Of a DNA stretch of 64,000 bases, positions 41,643 through 51,425 are shown in pieces (the first letter of the stretch is position 1; every line of letters starts with the position of its first letter). Source of the DNA: Candidatus Denitrolinea symbiosum (lineage in GTDB: Bacteria > Chloroflexota > Anaerolineae > Anaerolineales > Villigracilaceae); contig BLAA01000001.1 in the NCBI GenBank assembly GCA_017312345.1, positions 434,001 through 498,000 on the forward strand. The letters are read 5' to 3'. The position numbers and the translations under genes were made by a program. Below the pieces are notes generated by a model. That model had not been told where the DNA came from. It saw only the letters and a list, made by a program, of their open reading frames with translations, and searched no databases.

Positions 41643-42017
41643 ATGGGCCTGACAAGGAACGTCGGCCTGTCCGCGGCGTTACGCTACAAAGGACAGGGAC
41701 CGATGTGGACGTTCATCCTGCACCGCGTGGGCGGGCTGGGCATGGCTATTTTCATCACGACGCATCTTCTGGCGTCGTTTTTGGGAGGCAGCGCGGGCCA
41801 GTTCGTGAACGACATCTATGAAAACTGGGCCTTTCAGGTTTTCATATTCTTCTGCGTGCTATTCCATGCCATCAACGGACTGCGCATTACCATCCTCGAC
41901 CTCTTCCCGAAATTGATCCCGCACCTGCGCGAGGCGATCTGGGTGGAGATGGCGGTCTTTATTCCCACATACGCCGTCGCGGCGCTGATCATCATCCGTA
42001 ACGGGCTGGGAGGTTAG
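41643..42017 (+). CDS. sdhC: Succinate dehydrogenase cytochrome b subunit
   Basis: The 124 aa protein has three membrane helices. A haem His is likely in FHAINGLRITILDLFPK, and the opening RYKGQGPMWTFILHRVGGLG is typical of SdhC quinone-site regions. It anchors the catalytic subunits and, with SdhD, forms the quinone site. It is the first gene of sdhCDAB, with 1 bp between it and sdhD. Confidence 0.92.
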   Translation: MGLTRNVGLSAALRYKGQGPMWTFILHRVGGLGMAIFITTHLLASFLGGSAGQFVNDIYENWAFQVFIFFCVLFHAINGLRITILDLFPKLIPHLREAIWVEMAVFIPTYAVAALIIIRNGLGG

Positions 42018-42018
42018 C

Positions 42019-42465
42019 ATGGAAAAATCTCACCCGGTCGTCCTCCCACTCAAGAAACGCGGCCTGAACTTCGAAATGCTGATGTGGATCTTCACGCGTC
42101 TCTCCGCGCTGGCGATGTACGCGCTGATCCTGTTCGCGATCGTCGGCGCGCTGGTCATGGGGGCGCGCACGCAGATGAACATGGCGGACGTCCTGCGCTG
42201 GGGCTTCATGCCGAACAGCAACCACGTCCAAAGCACGAACATCCCCGACATCGCCCCCTGGTCCACGCCATTCTGGCGGCTGACCGGAAGCGCGCTCCTG
42301 CTCGTGGCGGTGGCGCACGGCGTGCACGGGCTGGTCGTGATCTGCGACGATTACATCGTCGCCGAGCGCGGACGGAAGATCGTGCGCCTGCTCAGCATCG
42401 TCATGATGGTCTCGATGAGTCTCATCGGTTTATATCTGCTCTGGCAGGATCTTCTTCTAGGATAA
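42019..42465 (+). CDS. sdhD: Succinate dehydrogenase membrane anchor subunit
   Basis: The 148 aa protein has three membrane helices, with His residues in LLLVAVAHGVHGLVVICDDY that fit the second anchor subunit. It differs from SdhC by a longer loop between helices one and two (QMNMADVLRWGFMPNSNHV). Identification rests on length, topology and position between sdhC and sdhA; which haem type it helps bind cannot be told. Confidence 0.88.
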   Translation: MEKSHPVVLPLKKRGLNFEMLMWIFTRLSALAMYALILFAIVGALVMGARTQMNMADVLRWGFMPNSNHVQSTNIPDIAPWSTPFWRLTGSALLLVAVAHGVHGLVVICDDYIVAERGRKIVRLLSIVMMVSMSLIGLYLLWQDLLLG

Positions 42466-42471
42466 CGGCAC

Positions 42472-44265
42472 ATGGCAAACATTCATCAATTCGACGTGGT
42501 CGTCGTCGGCGCGGGCGGCGCGGGACTGATGGCGGGTCTCTACGCCTCGCGCGGCGCGAAGACGGCCGTCATCAGTAAACTCTATCCCACGCGCTCGCAT
42601 ACCGGCGCGGCCCAGGGCGGAATCAGCGCGGCCCTCGGCAACTACGAGGAAGACAAACCCGAGTGGCACACCTACGATACGATCAAAGGCTCCGATTATC
42701 TCGGCGACCAGGACGCCATCGAGTTCATGTGCAACGAGGCTATCGAGGCGGTGATCGAACTCGAACACATGGGCCTGCCCTTCGACCGCACGCCCGAAGG
42801 CAAGATCTCCCAGCGGCCGTTCGGCGGTCACACCAACAACGAGACGGGGAAACCCGTCCGCCGCGCGGCGCACGCCGCCGACCGCACGGGACACATGATC
42901 CTGCAAACGCTCTATCAGCAATGCCTGAAGAACAAAGTCCATTTCTTCGACGAGTACCAGGTTCTCGACTTTCTCATCGTCAACGGCAAAGCCGCGGGCG
43001 TGGTGGCCGTGGAACTCGCGACCGGCGAACTGCATACCCTCCACGCCAAAGCCGTCATCTTCGCCACCGGCGGACACGGCCGCATCTTTGAAGTGACCTC
43101 CAACGCCTACGCCTACACCGGCGACGGCGCGGCGATCCTCCTCCGCCGCGGCATCCCGCTGGAAGACATGGAGTTCTTCCAGTTCCATCCGACCGGCATC
43201 TACAAACTCGGCATTCTGATCACCGAGGGCGTACGCGGCGAGGGCGGCGTGTTGATCAACGGCAAGGGCGAACGCTTCATGCCAAAATACGCGCCGACCG
43301 TGAAGGACCTGGCCTCGCGCGACGTGGTCAGCCGCGCCATCTACACCGAGATCCGCGAGGGCCGCGGCGTAAACGGCAGGAACTACGTCTACCTCGACGT
43401 GCGCCCCGAATCCGTGAACAAGTACGCGGCCCTGGACGGGCGCGTCAACCCCGACGGCTCGCCGTACGCCATCACCGGCGAACAGATCCTGCAAAAACTC
43501 CCCGACATCATTGACTTCTGCCGCGTCTACCTCGGCGTGGACCCGGTCACCCAGATGATGCCCATCCAGCCGACCGCGCATTACACGATGGGCGGCATCC
43601 CGACGAACAAATACGGCGAAGTGGTCATTGACGACAAGAACACGATCTTCCCCGGACTTTACGCGGCCGGCGAGTGCGCCTGCGTCTCCATCCACGGGGC
43701 GAACCGCCTCGGGACGAATTCCCTGCTCGACCTGGTGGTGTTCGGCAAACACGCGGGACTCAAAGCCGCCGAGTACGCGCAGACCGCCGACTTCGAGGAG
43801 CTGCCCAGCGTCCCGGATGCCGACGCCCGCGCCGCGCTCGAAGCGCTGCGCGCCGGGTCCGGCAAAGAGAACGCCTTCGACATCGCCAACGAGATGAAGA
43901 AGGTCATGTTCGACGATATCGGCATCTATCGCAACGAGAAGGGCATGCGCGAGGCCGTCGAAAAGATCCGCGAATTGATGGAGCGCTACAAACACGTCAA
44001 AGTGACCGACACGGGCAAGATCTTCAACACCGAGTTGTTGAACGCCTGGGAACTCGGCAACATGCTCGAGATCGCCGAAGTGGTGGGCGAGTGCGCGCTG
44101 AACCGTCAGGAGAGCCGCGGCGGACATTCGCGCGAGGACTTCCCGAAACGCGACGATCAGAACTGGCTCAAACACACACTGGCCTGGCAGAAGGACGGCA
44201 GGATCGAGATCGGTTACAAGCCGGTGGTGATTACCAAATATCAACCGAAAGAACGAGTTTATTAG
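42472..44265 (+). CDS. sdhA: Succinate dehydrogenase flavoprotein subunit
   Basis: SdhA oxidises succinate to fumarate with covalent FAD. The 597 aa protein has the dinucleotide motif [18 protein letters not shown], the FAD-linked His in [16 protein letters not shown], the active-site loop [20 protein letters not shown], and [18 protein letters not shown] in the capping region. The usual helical C-terminal domain is complete. The very small gaps to sdhD and sdhB indicate one operon. Confidence 0.98.
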   Translation: MANIHQFDVVVVGAGGAGLMAGLYASRGAKTAVISKLYPTRSHTGAAQGGISAALGNYEEDKPEWHTYDTIKGSDYLGDQDAIEFMCNEAIEAVIELEHMGLPFDRTPEGKISQRPFGGHTNNETGKPVRRAAHAADRTGHMILQTLYQQCLKNKVHFFDEYQVLDFLIVNGKAAGVVAVELATGELHTLHAKAVIFATGGHGRIFEVTSNAYAYTGDGAAILLRRGIPLEDMEFFQFHPTGIYKLGILITEGVRGEGGVLINGKGERFMPKYAPTVKDLASRDVVSRAIYTEIREGRGVNGRNYVYLDVRPESVNKYAALDGRVNPDGSPYAITGEQILQKLPDIIDFCRVYLGVDPVTQMMPIQPTAHYTMGGIPTNKYGEVVIDDKNTIFPGLYAAGECACVSIHGANRLGTNSLLDLVVFGKHAGLKAAEYAQTADFEELPSVPDADARAALEALRAGSGKENAFDIANEMKKVMFDDIGIYRNEKGMREAVEKIRELMERYKHVKVTDTGKIFNTELLNAWELGNMLEIAEVVGECALNRQESRGGHSREDFPKRDDQNWLKHTLAWQKDGRIEIGYKPVVITKYQPKERVY

Positions 44266-44275
44266 CGAGGCCGAC

Positions 44276-44986
44276 ATGGATGTGACGCTTAAAATCTTCC
44301 GCTACAACCCTGAAAAGGACAAAAGCTTTCACTACGAGACCTACGTCATCGAAAACGCGCACGAGACCGACCGCGTGCTCGACCTGCTCGAACACGTGAA
44401 GGGCTACAACGACGGCACGCTCTCCTTCCGCCGCTCGTGCGCGCACGGCGTCTGCGGCTCGGACGCGATGCGCATCAACGGACGCAACCACCTGGCCTGC
44501 AAGACCCTCGTCCGCGATGTGGGCGACAAGATCACCGTCGAGCCGATCCTCGGCCTGAAAGTGGTCAAAGACCTGATCGTGGACATGGAACCTTTCTTCG
44601 ATAATTACAAGAAGGTACTGCCCTGGTTCATCAACGACAGCCCCCTGCCCGAAGACGGACGCGAACGCCTGCAATCGCCCGAGCAGCGCGTCCGCTTCGA
44701 CGACGCCACCAAGTGCATCCTGTGCGCGGCCTGCACCACCTCCTGCCCGTCGTACTGGGCCAGCGACGACTACCTCGGTCCCGCCGCGTTCGTGGCCGCC
44801 CACCGCTTCGTCTTCGACAGCCGCGACGAGGCCGCCAGCGAGCGCTTGCAGATCGTCAGCGAAACCAGCGGACTGGCGCGCTGCCACACGATCTTCAATT
44901 GCACCATGGCCTGCCCGCGTGATATCCAAATCACAAAGGCCATCGGCGAGTTGAAGATGGCGACGATCACGGGGAAGATCGAGTGA
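44276..44986 (+). CDS. sdhB: Succinate dehydrogenase iron-sulfur subunit
   Basis: The 236 aa protein relays electrons from FAD to quinone. The [2Fe-2S] ligands lie in FRRSCAHGVCGSDAM with a further Cys about 15 residues on. The [4Fe-4S] motif is CILCAACTTSC and the [3Fe-4S] motif includes CHTIFNCTMACP. It ends the sdhCDAB operon, followed by a heptamer tract and a terminator. Confidence 0.98.
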   Translation: MDVTLKIFRYNPEKDKSFHYETYVIENAHETDRVLDLLEHVKGYNDGTLSFRRSCAHGVCGSDAMRINGRNHLACKTLVRDVGDKITVEPILGLKVVKDLIVDMEPFFDNYKKVLPWFINDSPLPEDGRERLQSPEQRVRFDDATKCILCAACTTSCPSYWASDDYLGPAAFVAAHRFVFDSRDEAASERLQIVSETSGLARCHTIFNCTMACPRDIQITKAIGELKMATITGKIE

Positions 44987-44987
44987 T

Positions 44988-45036
44988 CAGGAGCCAGCGA
45001 GCAGTAATCAGTAATCAGTAATCGGTCATCAGTCAG
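44988..45036 (+). repeat. Tandem heptamer tract (7 units) after sdhB
   Basis: The units are CAGGAGC, CAGCGAG, CAGTAAT, CAGTAAT, CAGTAAT, CGGTCAT, CAGTCAG. It begins one base after the sdhB stop codon and ends at the terminator stem. Confidence 0.82.
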
Positions 45037-45067
45037 GCCGCGTCGAGAAGGCGCGGCCTTTCTTTTT
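45035..45067 (+). terminator. Intrinsic terminator of sdhCDAB
   Basis: AGGCCGCG (45035-45042) and CGCGGCCT (45052-45059) form an 8-bp stem, followed by a T-rich run. Confidence 0.85.
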
Positions 45068-45124
45068 GCCGACAATTCCAGCTCCTCGCAATAGTCTATA
45101 ATAGAGACCATACAAGGAGCCGCC

Positions 45125-45517
45125 ATGAAAAAACTCTTCATCCTGCTTGTCCTTGCATTGACTCTCGCAGCCTGCGGCGGAAAGCCCGCCGAAACGTCGG
45201 AGCCTCCGTTCAACATCTCGGAGGCGGGGAAAACCATCGAGGTCGCCGCGGAAAACGAGTTCAAGATCGTGATCGAATCGAATCCGTCCACAGGCTACCA
45301 CTGGGACCTGGTCGGCGCGCTCGACGAGAACATCGTCCAGTTTGTCTCGCGCGATTACCGCGCCGACGAACCCGCCGCGCCCGGCTCGGGCGGCAGGGAC
45401 GTGTGGACGTTCAAAGCCGTCGCCGCAGGCGAGACGACCGTCACGCTGGGATATTTCCCGCCTGGCGTAGATGGGACCGCCGCGCAGGAAGTCACGTTTA
45501 CCATCGTCGTGAAATAA
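45125..45517 (+). CDS. Chagasin-like (I42) protease inhibitor lipoprotein
   Basis: The 130 aa protein has a lipoprotein signal with lipobox LAAC (Cys17). The chagasin/I42 fold follows, with two of its inhibitory-loop motifs: NPSTGYHW (about residue 58) and PGSGGRDVWTF (about residue 88). Family members block papain-like cysteine proteases; here it would act at the cell surface. A TATAAT box (45097-45102) and AGGAG precede the ATG. No protease gene is adjacent. Confidence 0.88.
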   Translation: MKKLFILLVLALTLAACGGKPAETSEPPFNISEAGKTIEVAAENEFKIVIESNPSTGYHWDLVGALDENIVQFVSRDYRADEPAAPGSGGRDVWTFKAVAAGETTVTLGYFPPGVDGTAAQEVTFTIVVK

Positions 45518-45550
45518 CCAACCGCCAATTTTCCCATCCGGGAGGCATCC

Positions 45551-46318
45551 ATGCCTGAAACCCTCATCGAAACGCGCAGCCTCGTCAAACGCTACGGCGA
45601 AAAACTCGCTGTGAACAACGTCTCCTTCGACGTGCAGGGCGGCGAGATTTTCGGCTTCCTCGGTCCCAACGGCGCGGGGAAGACCACCACCATCAAAATG
45701 ATCGTCGGCCTGCTGCAGCCCACCTCGGGTTCGGTCAAAGTGGCGGGCTTCGACGTGCAGACCCAGCCGCTTCTCGCCAAAGCCGCCAGCGGATACGTCC
45801 CCGACACGCCCAACCTCTACGCCAAACTGAGCGGGCGCGAACTCCTGCGCTTCGTGGGCGATCTCTACAGCCTCGAGCGCGGACAGACCGCGCGGCGCAT
45901 TGACGAACTGCTGCGCGTCCTCGAACTGACCGCGGCCGCCGACGAAACGATCGACTCGTACAGCCACGGGATGCAGCAGAAGACCTCGCTCGCCGCGGCC
46001 CTCGTCCACGACCCGCGCGTCCTCGTGCTGGACGAACCCACGGTCGGGCTGGACCCGAAGTCGGCGCGCCTCATCAAAGACATCCTCCGCCAGCTCGCGG
46101 AGCGCGGCGCGGCCGTCATGCTCTCGACGCACATTCTCGAGATCGCCGAACGCATGTGCGACCGCATCGGCATCATCAACAAGGGCGAACTGGTCGCCAT
46201 CGGCACGATGGACGAACTGCGCCATCTCGGCCGCAGCGGCGAGACCAGCCTCGAAGACATCTTCCTCGGTCTCACGGGCGGCGCCGAGGAAGCCGCCATC
46301 GCAGAGATTTTGAAATGA
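45551..46318 (+). CDS. ABC transporter ATP-binding protein
   Basis: The 255 aa protein has Walker A GPNGAGKTTTIKM at about residue 38, a slightly degenerate signature YSHGMQQKTSLAAAL and Walker B VLVLDEPTVGLDP. It matches the ABC-2 exporter ATPase group. Its stop codon overlaps the start of the permease gene (ATGA), so the two make one transporter. Substrate unknown. Confidence 0.95.
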   Translation: MPETLIETRSLVKRYGEKLAVNNVSFDVQGGEIFGFLGPNGAGKTTTIKMIVGLLQPTSGSVKVAGFDVQTQPLLAKAASGYVPDTPNLYAKLSGRELLRFVGDLYSLERGQTARRIDELLRVLELTAAADETIDSYSHGMQQKTSLAAALVHDPRVLVLDEPTVGLDPKSARLIKDILRQLAERGAAVMLSTHILEIAERMCDRIGIINKGELVAIGTMDELRHLGRSGETSLEDIFLGLTGGAEEAAIAEILK

Positions 46319-48078
46319 ACGCCGCGCATCCCACCGAACGGCTCCTCCCCGCCGTCTGGAAATTGCTGGCGCTGCGCGCGCGCATCGCCTACAACGGTTT
46401 CCGTCACGCGAAGATCGCGCGCAAGATCCTCTATATCTTCGTCGCGCTGATCGTCCTCGGTTTCGCGGTTTTCATCTTCTACGTCTCCAATCTTCTGCTC
46501 GGGTTTTTGCGCTCGCCCGAACTGCGTCAGTACGCGGACCTCGACGCCGCGCCGCTGCTTCAAGCCATCCCCGTGCTTGCCGTCAGCGGCGTATTCGTCG
46601 GTATCCTCTTATCCAGTTTCGGCGTGCTGCTGCAAGCCCTCTACCTCTCCGGCGACATGGACTTCCTGCTCGCCTCGCCCGTCCCCATCCGCGCCGTCTT
46701 CGTCGCCAAACTGATCCAGGCCATCCTGCCCAACCTCGGGCTGGCCCTGCTCTTCGGCCTCCCCATCCTGTTCGGACTCGGCGCGTCGGGCGGCTACAAC
46801 ATCTTCTACTACCCGCTCCTCATCCTGATATTGATCGCGCTCGCGCTGGCCGCCACAGGACTCTCCTCCCTGGCCGTCATGCTCGTCGTGCGCGTCTTCC
46901 CGGCGCGCCGCGTGGCGGAGATCGTCGCGTTCGTCAGCGCCCTGTTCGCCATCACCTGCTCGCAGGTCGGCAACTTCACCAACACGCTGCAAGAAGACGT
47001 GAACGTCACCGGCGAGCAGGTCGGCGGGATGGCGCGTCTCCTCGTCCGCGCGGACACGCTCTGGCTTCCGCTCAATTGGGCGGGGCGCGGACTCGTGGAC
47101 TTCGGCGAGGGCCGCTGGCTGACGGGCGTTCCGCTTCTCCTCCTGACCTTCGGGCTGTGCGCGGCCGCCTTCTGGTTTTCCCTCGTCACGGCGGAACGCT
47201 GGTACTACATCGGCTGGGCGGGGATGCAGGCGGTCGCGGCCAAAAAGAAATCGCCGCGCGTCGCCTCCTCCCGCGCGGACGCGTCCCCGCCCCTCCCCGC
47301 GTGGACGAATCGCCTGCTCAAGCCTCCCGTGCGCGCCATCCTCGGCAAGGACTTCCTCGTCCTGCGCCGCGATCTGCGCAACCTCTCGCAGTTGATCTCG
47401 CCGTTCGTCTTCGGCATTTTGTACACGTTGATGATCGTCCGCTCGGGCGGCGAGCCGCCGCCGGGCCAGGGCGAAGCGCCCGCCTGGTTCATGGACGCGT
47501 TCCGCTTCGCGCTGACGTTTGGCAACGTGGGCGTGGCGCTCTTCATCGGCTGGATCCTGCTGATGCGCCTGGCTGTGGTCGGTTTTTCGATGGAGGGGAA
47601 GAACTACTGGCTGTTGAAGTCCGCGCCTCTGCGCGCCGCCGATTTGCTGTCCGCCAAATTTTTGATGGCCTACCTGCCCAGCCTCGTGTTGGGATCGGTC
47701 TTCTTTCTCGTCATCTCCTTCATGCAGAAGGTCCCGCCCGACGCGTTCCTGTTCGGCTTTCTCGCCCTGCTCCTTTCCCTGGCGGGCATGACGGGACTGC
47801 TCCTCGGCGTCAGCGCGATGGGAGTCAACCTCGATTGGGACGATCCGCGCAAGATGAACGCAGGCCTGCCCGGTTGTCTCGGACAAATCCTTGCGTTTAT
47901 CTATTTGCCGGTCGCCTTCCTGTTTTTCATCGCGCCAGCGGCGTTAAGCGCCGCTCTCCAACTGCCGGAGATCGCCGGCTACCTCGCGGGGTTGGTCCTC
48001 GGCGGCGGGCTCTCCGCCGCGGCCGCCGTCATCCCGTTGAGTCTGGCGAGGAAGAAAGTGGAACGACTGGGAGAGTAA
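46315..48078 (+). CDS. ABC-2-type exporter permease
   Basis: The 587 aa protein has about 12 membrane segments, twice the usual number for one ABC-2 permease, so it may be a fused dimer of six-helix halves. Segments such as LYLSGDMDFLLASPVPIRAVFVAKL resemble putative ABC-2 exporters in which a catalytic-like loop follows helix 2. The ATG overlaps the TGA of the ATPase gene; the earlier in-frame starts lie inside the ATPase gene. Substrate unknown. Confidence 0.85.
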   Translation: MNAAHPTERLLPAVWKLLALRARIAYNGFRHAKIARKILYIFVALIVLGFAVFIFYVSNLLLGFLRSPELRQYADLDAAPLLQAIPVLAVSGVFVGILLSSFGVLLQALYLSGDMDFLLASPVPIRAVFVAKLIQAILPNLGLALLFGLPILFGLGASGGYNIFYYPLLILILIALALAATGLSSLAVMLVVRVFPARRVAEIVAFVSALFAITCSQVGNFTNTLQEDVNVTGEQVGGMARLLVRADTLWLPLNWAGRGLVDFGEGRWLTGVPLLLLTFGLCAAAFWFSLVTAERWYYIGWAGMQAVAAKKKSPRVASSRADASPPLPAWTNRLLKPPVRAILGKDFLVLRRDLRNLSQLISPFVFGILYTLMIVRSGGEPPPGQGEAPAWFMDAFRFALTFGNVGVALFIGWILLMRLAVVGFSMEGKNYWLLKSAPLRAADLLSAKFLMAYLPSLVLGSVFFLVISFMQKVPPDAFLFGFLALLLSLAGMTGLLLGVSAMGVNLDWDDPRKMNAGLPGCLGQILAFIYLPVAFLFFIAPAALSAALQLPEIAGYLAGLVLGGGLSAAAAVIPLSLARKKVERLGE

Positions 48079-48091
48079 CTTAAACAAACCG

Positions 48092-48123
48092 AATCCCCCG
48101 CCTCTTTGCGAGGCGGGGGATTT
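48092..48123 (+). terminator. Intrinsic terminator of ABC exporter
   Basis: A perfect 13-bp stem, AATCCCCCGCCTC / GAGGCGGGGGATT, has a 5-nt loop and a short T run. It could also serve the convergent gene at 48146. Confidence 0.85.
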
Positions 48124-48145
48124 CACTGACCGCTGTATTTTCGCG

Positions 48146-48544
48146 TCAACTGCCCTGCTCAGGCGTCTTCGGCGGCGCGGACGCGTCCACGGGCGCGGCC
48201 GGTTTGGGGTCGGCCGCGAGGCGGGCGTTTCGTCCTCCCAGCCAGTAGGCGCCGTAGAGAAGTCCGAAGAACAGGAGCCACTTCAGCAGTCCGCCGAAGA
48301 GGAAGAGTCCGCTAAACGGGAAGAAGCCGCGTCCGGGCATCATCGGATATCCCTGGTTGCCAAAGCCGGGATTCATGCGCGGATGCATCTGCCAGCCGTC
48401 GTAACGCGGCCCCATCATCGGGCCGTTCCAGGCCGGGGCGGCCGCGAAGCCGTGAGAGCGCCACATAAATCCGAACATGCCGAAGGCGGCGATCACGACC
48501 AGCGCCAGCAGGATGCCGAGAATCCATTTCCAAGCGTTACTCAT
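48146..48544 (-). CDS. Small membrane protein, Met/Pro/Gly-rich centre
   Basis: The 132 aa protein has two membrane helices (about 8-28 and 80-103) separated by a loop rich in Met, Pro, Gly and aromatic residues (GPMMGPRYDGWQMHPRMNPG). A Pro/Ala-rich tail follows. Met-rich loops sometimes bind copper, but no clear binding motif can be claimed. I recognise no family. AGGAGA precedes the ATG. It diverges from the next gene. Confidence 0.68.
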   Translation of the reverse strand: MSNAWKWILGILLALVVIAAFGMFGFMWRSHGFAAAPAWNGPMMGPRYDGWQMHPRMNPGFGNQGYPMMPGRGFFPFSGLFLFGGLLKWLLFFGLLYGAYWLGGRNARLAADPKPAAPVDASAPPKTPEQGS

Positions 48545-48632
48545 AAAGGTCTCCTTTCATTGCCGTCATCATACTCCCGGCATGTAAAAAAATTGTTAAG
48601 GAATCGTGTTTGTTTCAAAAAGGTTCGCGCGG

Positions 48633-48644
48633 TACAATCCGCCC
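48633..48644 (+). promoter_or_regulatory. Leaderless-type -10 box
   Basis: TACAAT (48633-48638) ends six bases before the ATG at 48645. Confidence 0.55.
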
Positions 48645-49247
48645 ATGTCCAAACTTCGATCTCCCCTCGTCCTGTTTTTTGCGACGCTCTTGCTGATCGG
48701 CGCGGCGGCGCTTTTGGGTCCCGAGGAAAAGGATCTCGGCGCGAACGTGCGGATCGTGTACCTGCACGGCGCGTGGGTGTTGACCGCCGAGATCGCCTTC
48801 TTCGCCGCGGCTCTCGCGGGACTGATCGGGCTGGCCGCGCGCCGCGAAGTTTTCCACGCCTGGAGCGCCGCGCTGGGACGCGCGGGCGTCGTCTTCTGGG
48901 TGACGTACCTGCCGCTTTCGCTGCTGGCGATGCAATCCAACTGGAACGGGCTCTTCCTCGCCGAGCCGCGCTTCCGCCTCGCGTTGACCTTCGCGGTCGT
49001 CGGCGTTCTCCTGCAAGTCGGGCTGTGGATTCTCGACCTGAACTGGCTGACCTCGCTGGCGAACGTCGCGTTCATCGTCGCGCTGCGGGTCGTCTTCTCC
49101 AGCGCGCAGAACGTCATGCACCCGCCGCCTTCGCCCATCTTCAATTCGGGAAATTTCGCCATCATCGGTTTTTTCGTCGGACTGAATTTGCTGACGTGGG
49201 TCGCGGGATATTTCCTGACGCGCTGGTTCCTCCTGCGGCAAAACTAA
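48645..49247 (+). CDS. Six-helix membrane protein, CcmC/CcsA-like segment
   Basis: The 200 aa protein has about six membrane segments. VRIVYLHGAWVLTAEIAF near residue 35 recalls the RIMYIHVPSAW region of CcmC/CcsA haem-handling proteins, but the tryptophan-rich WWD motif is absent, so this relation is weak. The start MSKLRSPLVLFF was chosen because a -10 box ends six bases before it; an ATG 39 bases earlier would lie upstream of transcription start. Function unknown. Confidence 0.68.
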   Translation: MSKLRSPLVLFFATLLLIGAAALLGPEEKDLGANVRIVYLHGAWVLTAEIAFFAAALAGLIGLAARREVFHAWSAALGRAGVVFWVTYLPLSLLAMQSNWNGLFLAEPRFRLALTFAVVGVLLQVGLWILDLNWLTSLANVAFIVALRVVFSSAQNVMHPPPSPIFNSGNFAIIGFFVGLNLLTWVAGYFLTRWFLLRQN

Positions 49248-49356
49248 CGCCGTCCCTGGGCAGCCAGGCCGCCGCGCGAAATTTTCTTTCGGCGAGTTTC
49301 CCTCCAAGAGGCAGTATAATTCGGGCAGTCGCCATCTCCGCCCGCGAGGAATCAAC

Positions 49357-50034
49357 ATGGATACCCGTTCTCAAATCACCATCCGCACCAAGAAACTCGG
49401 CGTCCTCCTGCGGGACGCGCGCCTGGCCTCGCGCAAGACTTTGCAGGAATGCGCCGAAGCCATCGGCGTGACGAAGGGCGTTTTTAAAGCCTACGAAGAA
49501 GGCCGCCGTTCTCCGTCCCTGCCCGAATTGGAAGCGCTGGTCTATTTCCTGAAACTCCCCATTGACCATTTCTGGGGCAGCGAGGCCATCTCGGACGACG
49601 AGTCCGCCGTCGCGCCGCTCGACCTGCCGCAGCTCCTGCTCCTGCGCCAGCGCATGATCGGCGCGCTGCTGCGACAGGCGCGCGAGAAGGTCAACAAATC
49701 GGTGCGCGAGCTTTCCGCCGAGACGGGCATCCCCGCGAGCCGCATCAAATCCTTCGAGCTGGGCGAACGCCCGATCCCTGTGCCGAATCTCGAGGTCATG
49801 CTCGACGCGCTCGGCGCGCGGGTGGACGAGCTGTTCGACCAAAGCGGCCCCGTCGGTCAGTGGATGAGCGAACAGAAGGCCATCCGCGATTTCCTGAAAC
49901 TGCCCCCCGACCTGCGCGGCTTTGCCAGCCAGCCCGTCAACATTCCCTATCTCGAACTGGCGCGCAAACTGAGCGGCATGTCCAAAGACAAGTTGCGCTC
50001 GGTGGCCGAAGGCCTGCTCGATATTACTTTCTAG
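49357..50034 (+). CDS. Regulator with two XRE helix-turn-helix domains
   Basis: The 225 aa protein has one HTH at about residues 13-65 (LGVLLRDARLASRKTLQECA, then AYEEGRRSPSLPELEALVYF) and a second at about 98-155 (IGALLRQAREKVNKSVRELS, then SFELGERPIPVPNLEVMLDA). A C-terminal tail of 65 aa follows (FLKLPPDLRGFASQP). Two HTHs in one chain suggest binding to a direct or inverted repeat as a monomer. A TATAAT box lies at about 49316. It is followed closely by TPR and GNAT genes. Confidence 0.87.
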   Translation: MDTRSQITIRTKKLGVLLRDARLASRKTLQECAEAIGVTKGVFKAYEEGRRSPSLPELEALVYFLKLPIDHFWGSEAISDDESAVAPLDLPQLLLLRQRMIGALLRQAREKVNKSVRELSAETGIPASRIKSFELGERPIPVPNLEVMLDALGARVDELFDQSGPVGQWMSEQKAIRDFLKLPPDLRGFASQPVNIPYLELARKLSGMSKDKLRSVAEGLLDITF

Positions 50035-50042
50035 GTCATCTC

Positions 50043-50561
50043 ATGGACAAAGAACCGCAGCAACTAGCCGAAGAGGGGAAACGCGCTTTCGCGTCGGGGA
50101 ACTACGCCGAGGCGGCGCGCCTTTTTGAAGAGGCCGCGCGGGGATTCGCCCTCGCGCAGGACGAGTTGAACGCGGCCGAGATGAACAACAACCGAAGCGT
50201 GTCCCTGCTCAAAGACGACCAGCCGCAGCAAGCCCTGGACGCCGCGGCCGGCACCGAACGGATCTTCGAGTCTCACGCCGACGCGAAACGCCAGGCCATG
50301 GCGTTCGGCAACCAGGCCGCCGCGCTGGAGGCGCTCAAGCGTTACGACGAAGCGGTCAAACTCTACGAGCGCGCCGCCGAACTCTTCGAGCAGGCGGGCG
50401 AAAAAGAGATGCGCGCCCTGGTGTTGAAATCCGTCGCGGCCTGCCGTCTGAAGCAGGGAAAAGTCAGCGACGCGGGGATGGAGATGCTCGGCGCGCTCGG
50501 CGCCGTGGAAAAACCCAGCCTGTTCCAGCGGATATTACGTTTCTTCCTCCGCCTGCGATGA
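50043..50561 (+). CDS. TPR protein with C-terminal hydrophobic tail
   Basis: The 172 aa protein has about three TPR-like units (FASGNYAEAARLFEEAARGF, AAALEALKRYDEAVKLYERA). It ends with the hydrophobic and basic tail LFQRILRFFLRLR, which might touch the membrane. Probable adaptor. It starts 8 bp after the regulator gene and overlaps the GNAT gene by 4 bp. Confidence 0.82.
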   Translation: MDKEPQQLAEEGKRAFASGNYAEAARLFEEAARGFALAQDELNAAEMNNNRSVSLLKDDQPQQALDAAAGTERIFESHADAKRQAMAFGNQAAALEALKRYDEAVKLYERAAELFEQAGEKEMRALVLKSVAACRLKQGKVSDAGMEMLGALGAVEKPSLFQRILRFFLRLR

Positions 50562-51424
50562 TCGGACTGAACCTGCGGACGCGCCCCGCGACCGAGCAGG
50601 ACCGCCAGGCGCTCTCCAACCTGATCTTCCGTCACAACCATGCCCACCGTCACCTCGATTGGCGTCCCCCGCTGGATTGGCTGGGGTCGCCGCATTTTTG
50701 GGTAATCGAGGAAAGCGACCGCATCCTGGCGGCGCTGGCCTGTCCGCCCGACCCGCCGCGTGTGGCCTGGATCCGCCTGTTCACGTTCAGCGGCTACCTT
50801 TCGGGACTGGAAGCCTGGAACGCGCTCTGGGAAGCGGCGCGCGCCGAACTCACGCGAGACGGCGGCGCGCAGGCGGGAGTCATTGCCATCCACGGCTGGA
50901 TGCGCGACATCCTCGCCCGCACGGAATTTCGATACACGCATAACATCGTCATGCTCGAATGGCGCGGACAGCCAGCCCTGCCCGCGTCCCTGCCTGCGGA
51001 CGTCACGCTGCGCGCCATGACGGAGGCCGACCTCCCCGCCGTGGAACAGGCCGACGCGGACGCGTTCGCCCCGATGTGGCGCATCTCTCTGGACCTCCTG
51101 CGGCGCGCGCTGGCTCAGTCAGCGATCGCCGCCGTCCTCGAATCGCGCGGCCGATTACTCGGTTACCAACTGTCCACGGGCAAAGCGGACGGGGTCCACC
51201 TCGCCCGCCTCGCGGTCAGGAAAGAGGCGCAGGGACGCGGCCTCGGGTCGGCGCTGGTCTCCCATCTCATCGTCCAGATGCGTCAACGCGGCGCGGGCAA
51301 CATCTCGGTCAACACGCAGGACGACAACCCCGCCTCGCTGGCCGTGTATCGAAAATTGGGATTCGCCCGCACGGGCGAATCGTATCCCGTCTTTTCCACG
51401 ATTGTGGACGCCGAAGGAGGTTGA
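50558..51424 (+). CDS. GNAT N-acetyltransferase
   Basis: The 288 aa protein has a C-terminal GNAT domain with the acetyl-CoA loop VRKEAQGRGLGSALVSHLI (about residue 225) and DNPASLAVYRKLGFARTGE. The N-terminal half (residues 1-140) resembles a degenerate second GNAT domain, so this is a tandem GNAT. Substrate unknown. Its ATG overlaps the upstream stop codon. Confidence 0.88.
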   Translation: MIGLNLRTRPATEQDRQALSNLIFRHNHAHRHLDWRPPLDWLGSPHFWVIEESDRILAALACPPDPPRVAWIRLFTFSGYLSGLEAWNALWEAARAELTRDGGAQAGVIAIHGWMRDILARTEFRYTHNIVMLEWRGQPALPASLPADVTLRAMTEADLPAVEQADADAFAPMWRISLDLLRRALAQSAIAAVLESRGRLLGYQLSTGKADGVHLARLAVRKEAQGRGLGSALVSHLIVQMRQRGAGNISVNTQDDNPASLAVYRKLGFARTGESYPVFSTIVDAEGG

Positions 51425-51425
51425 T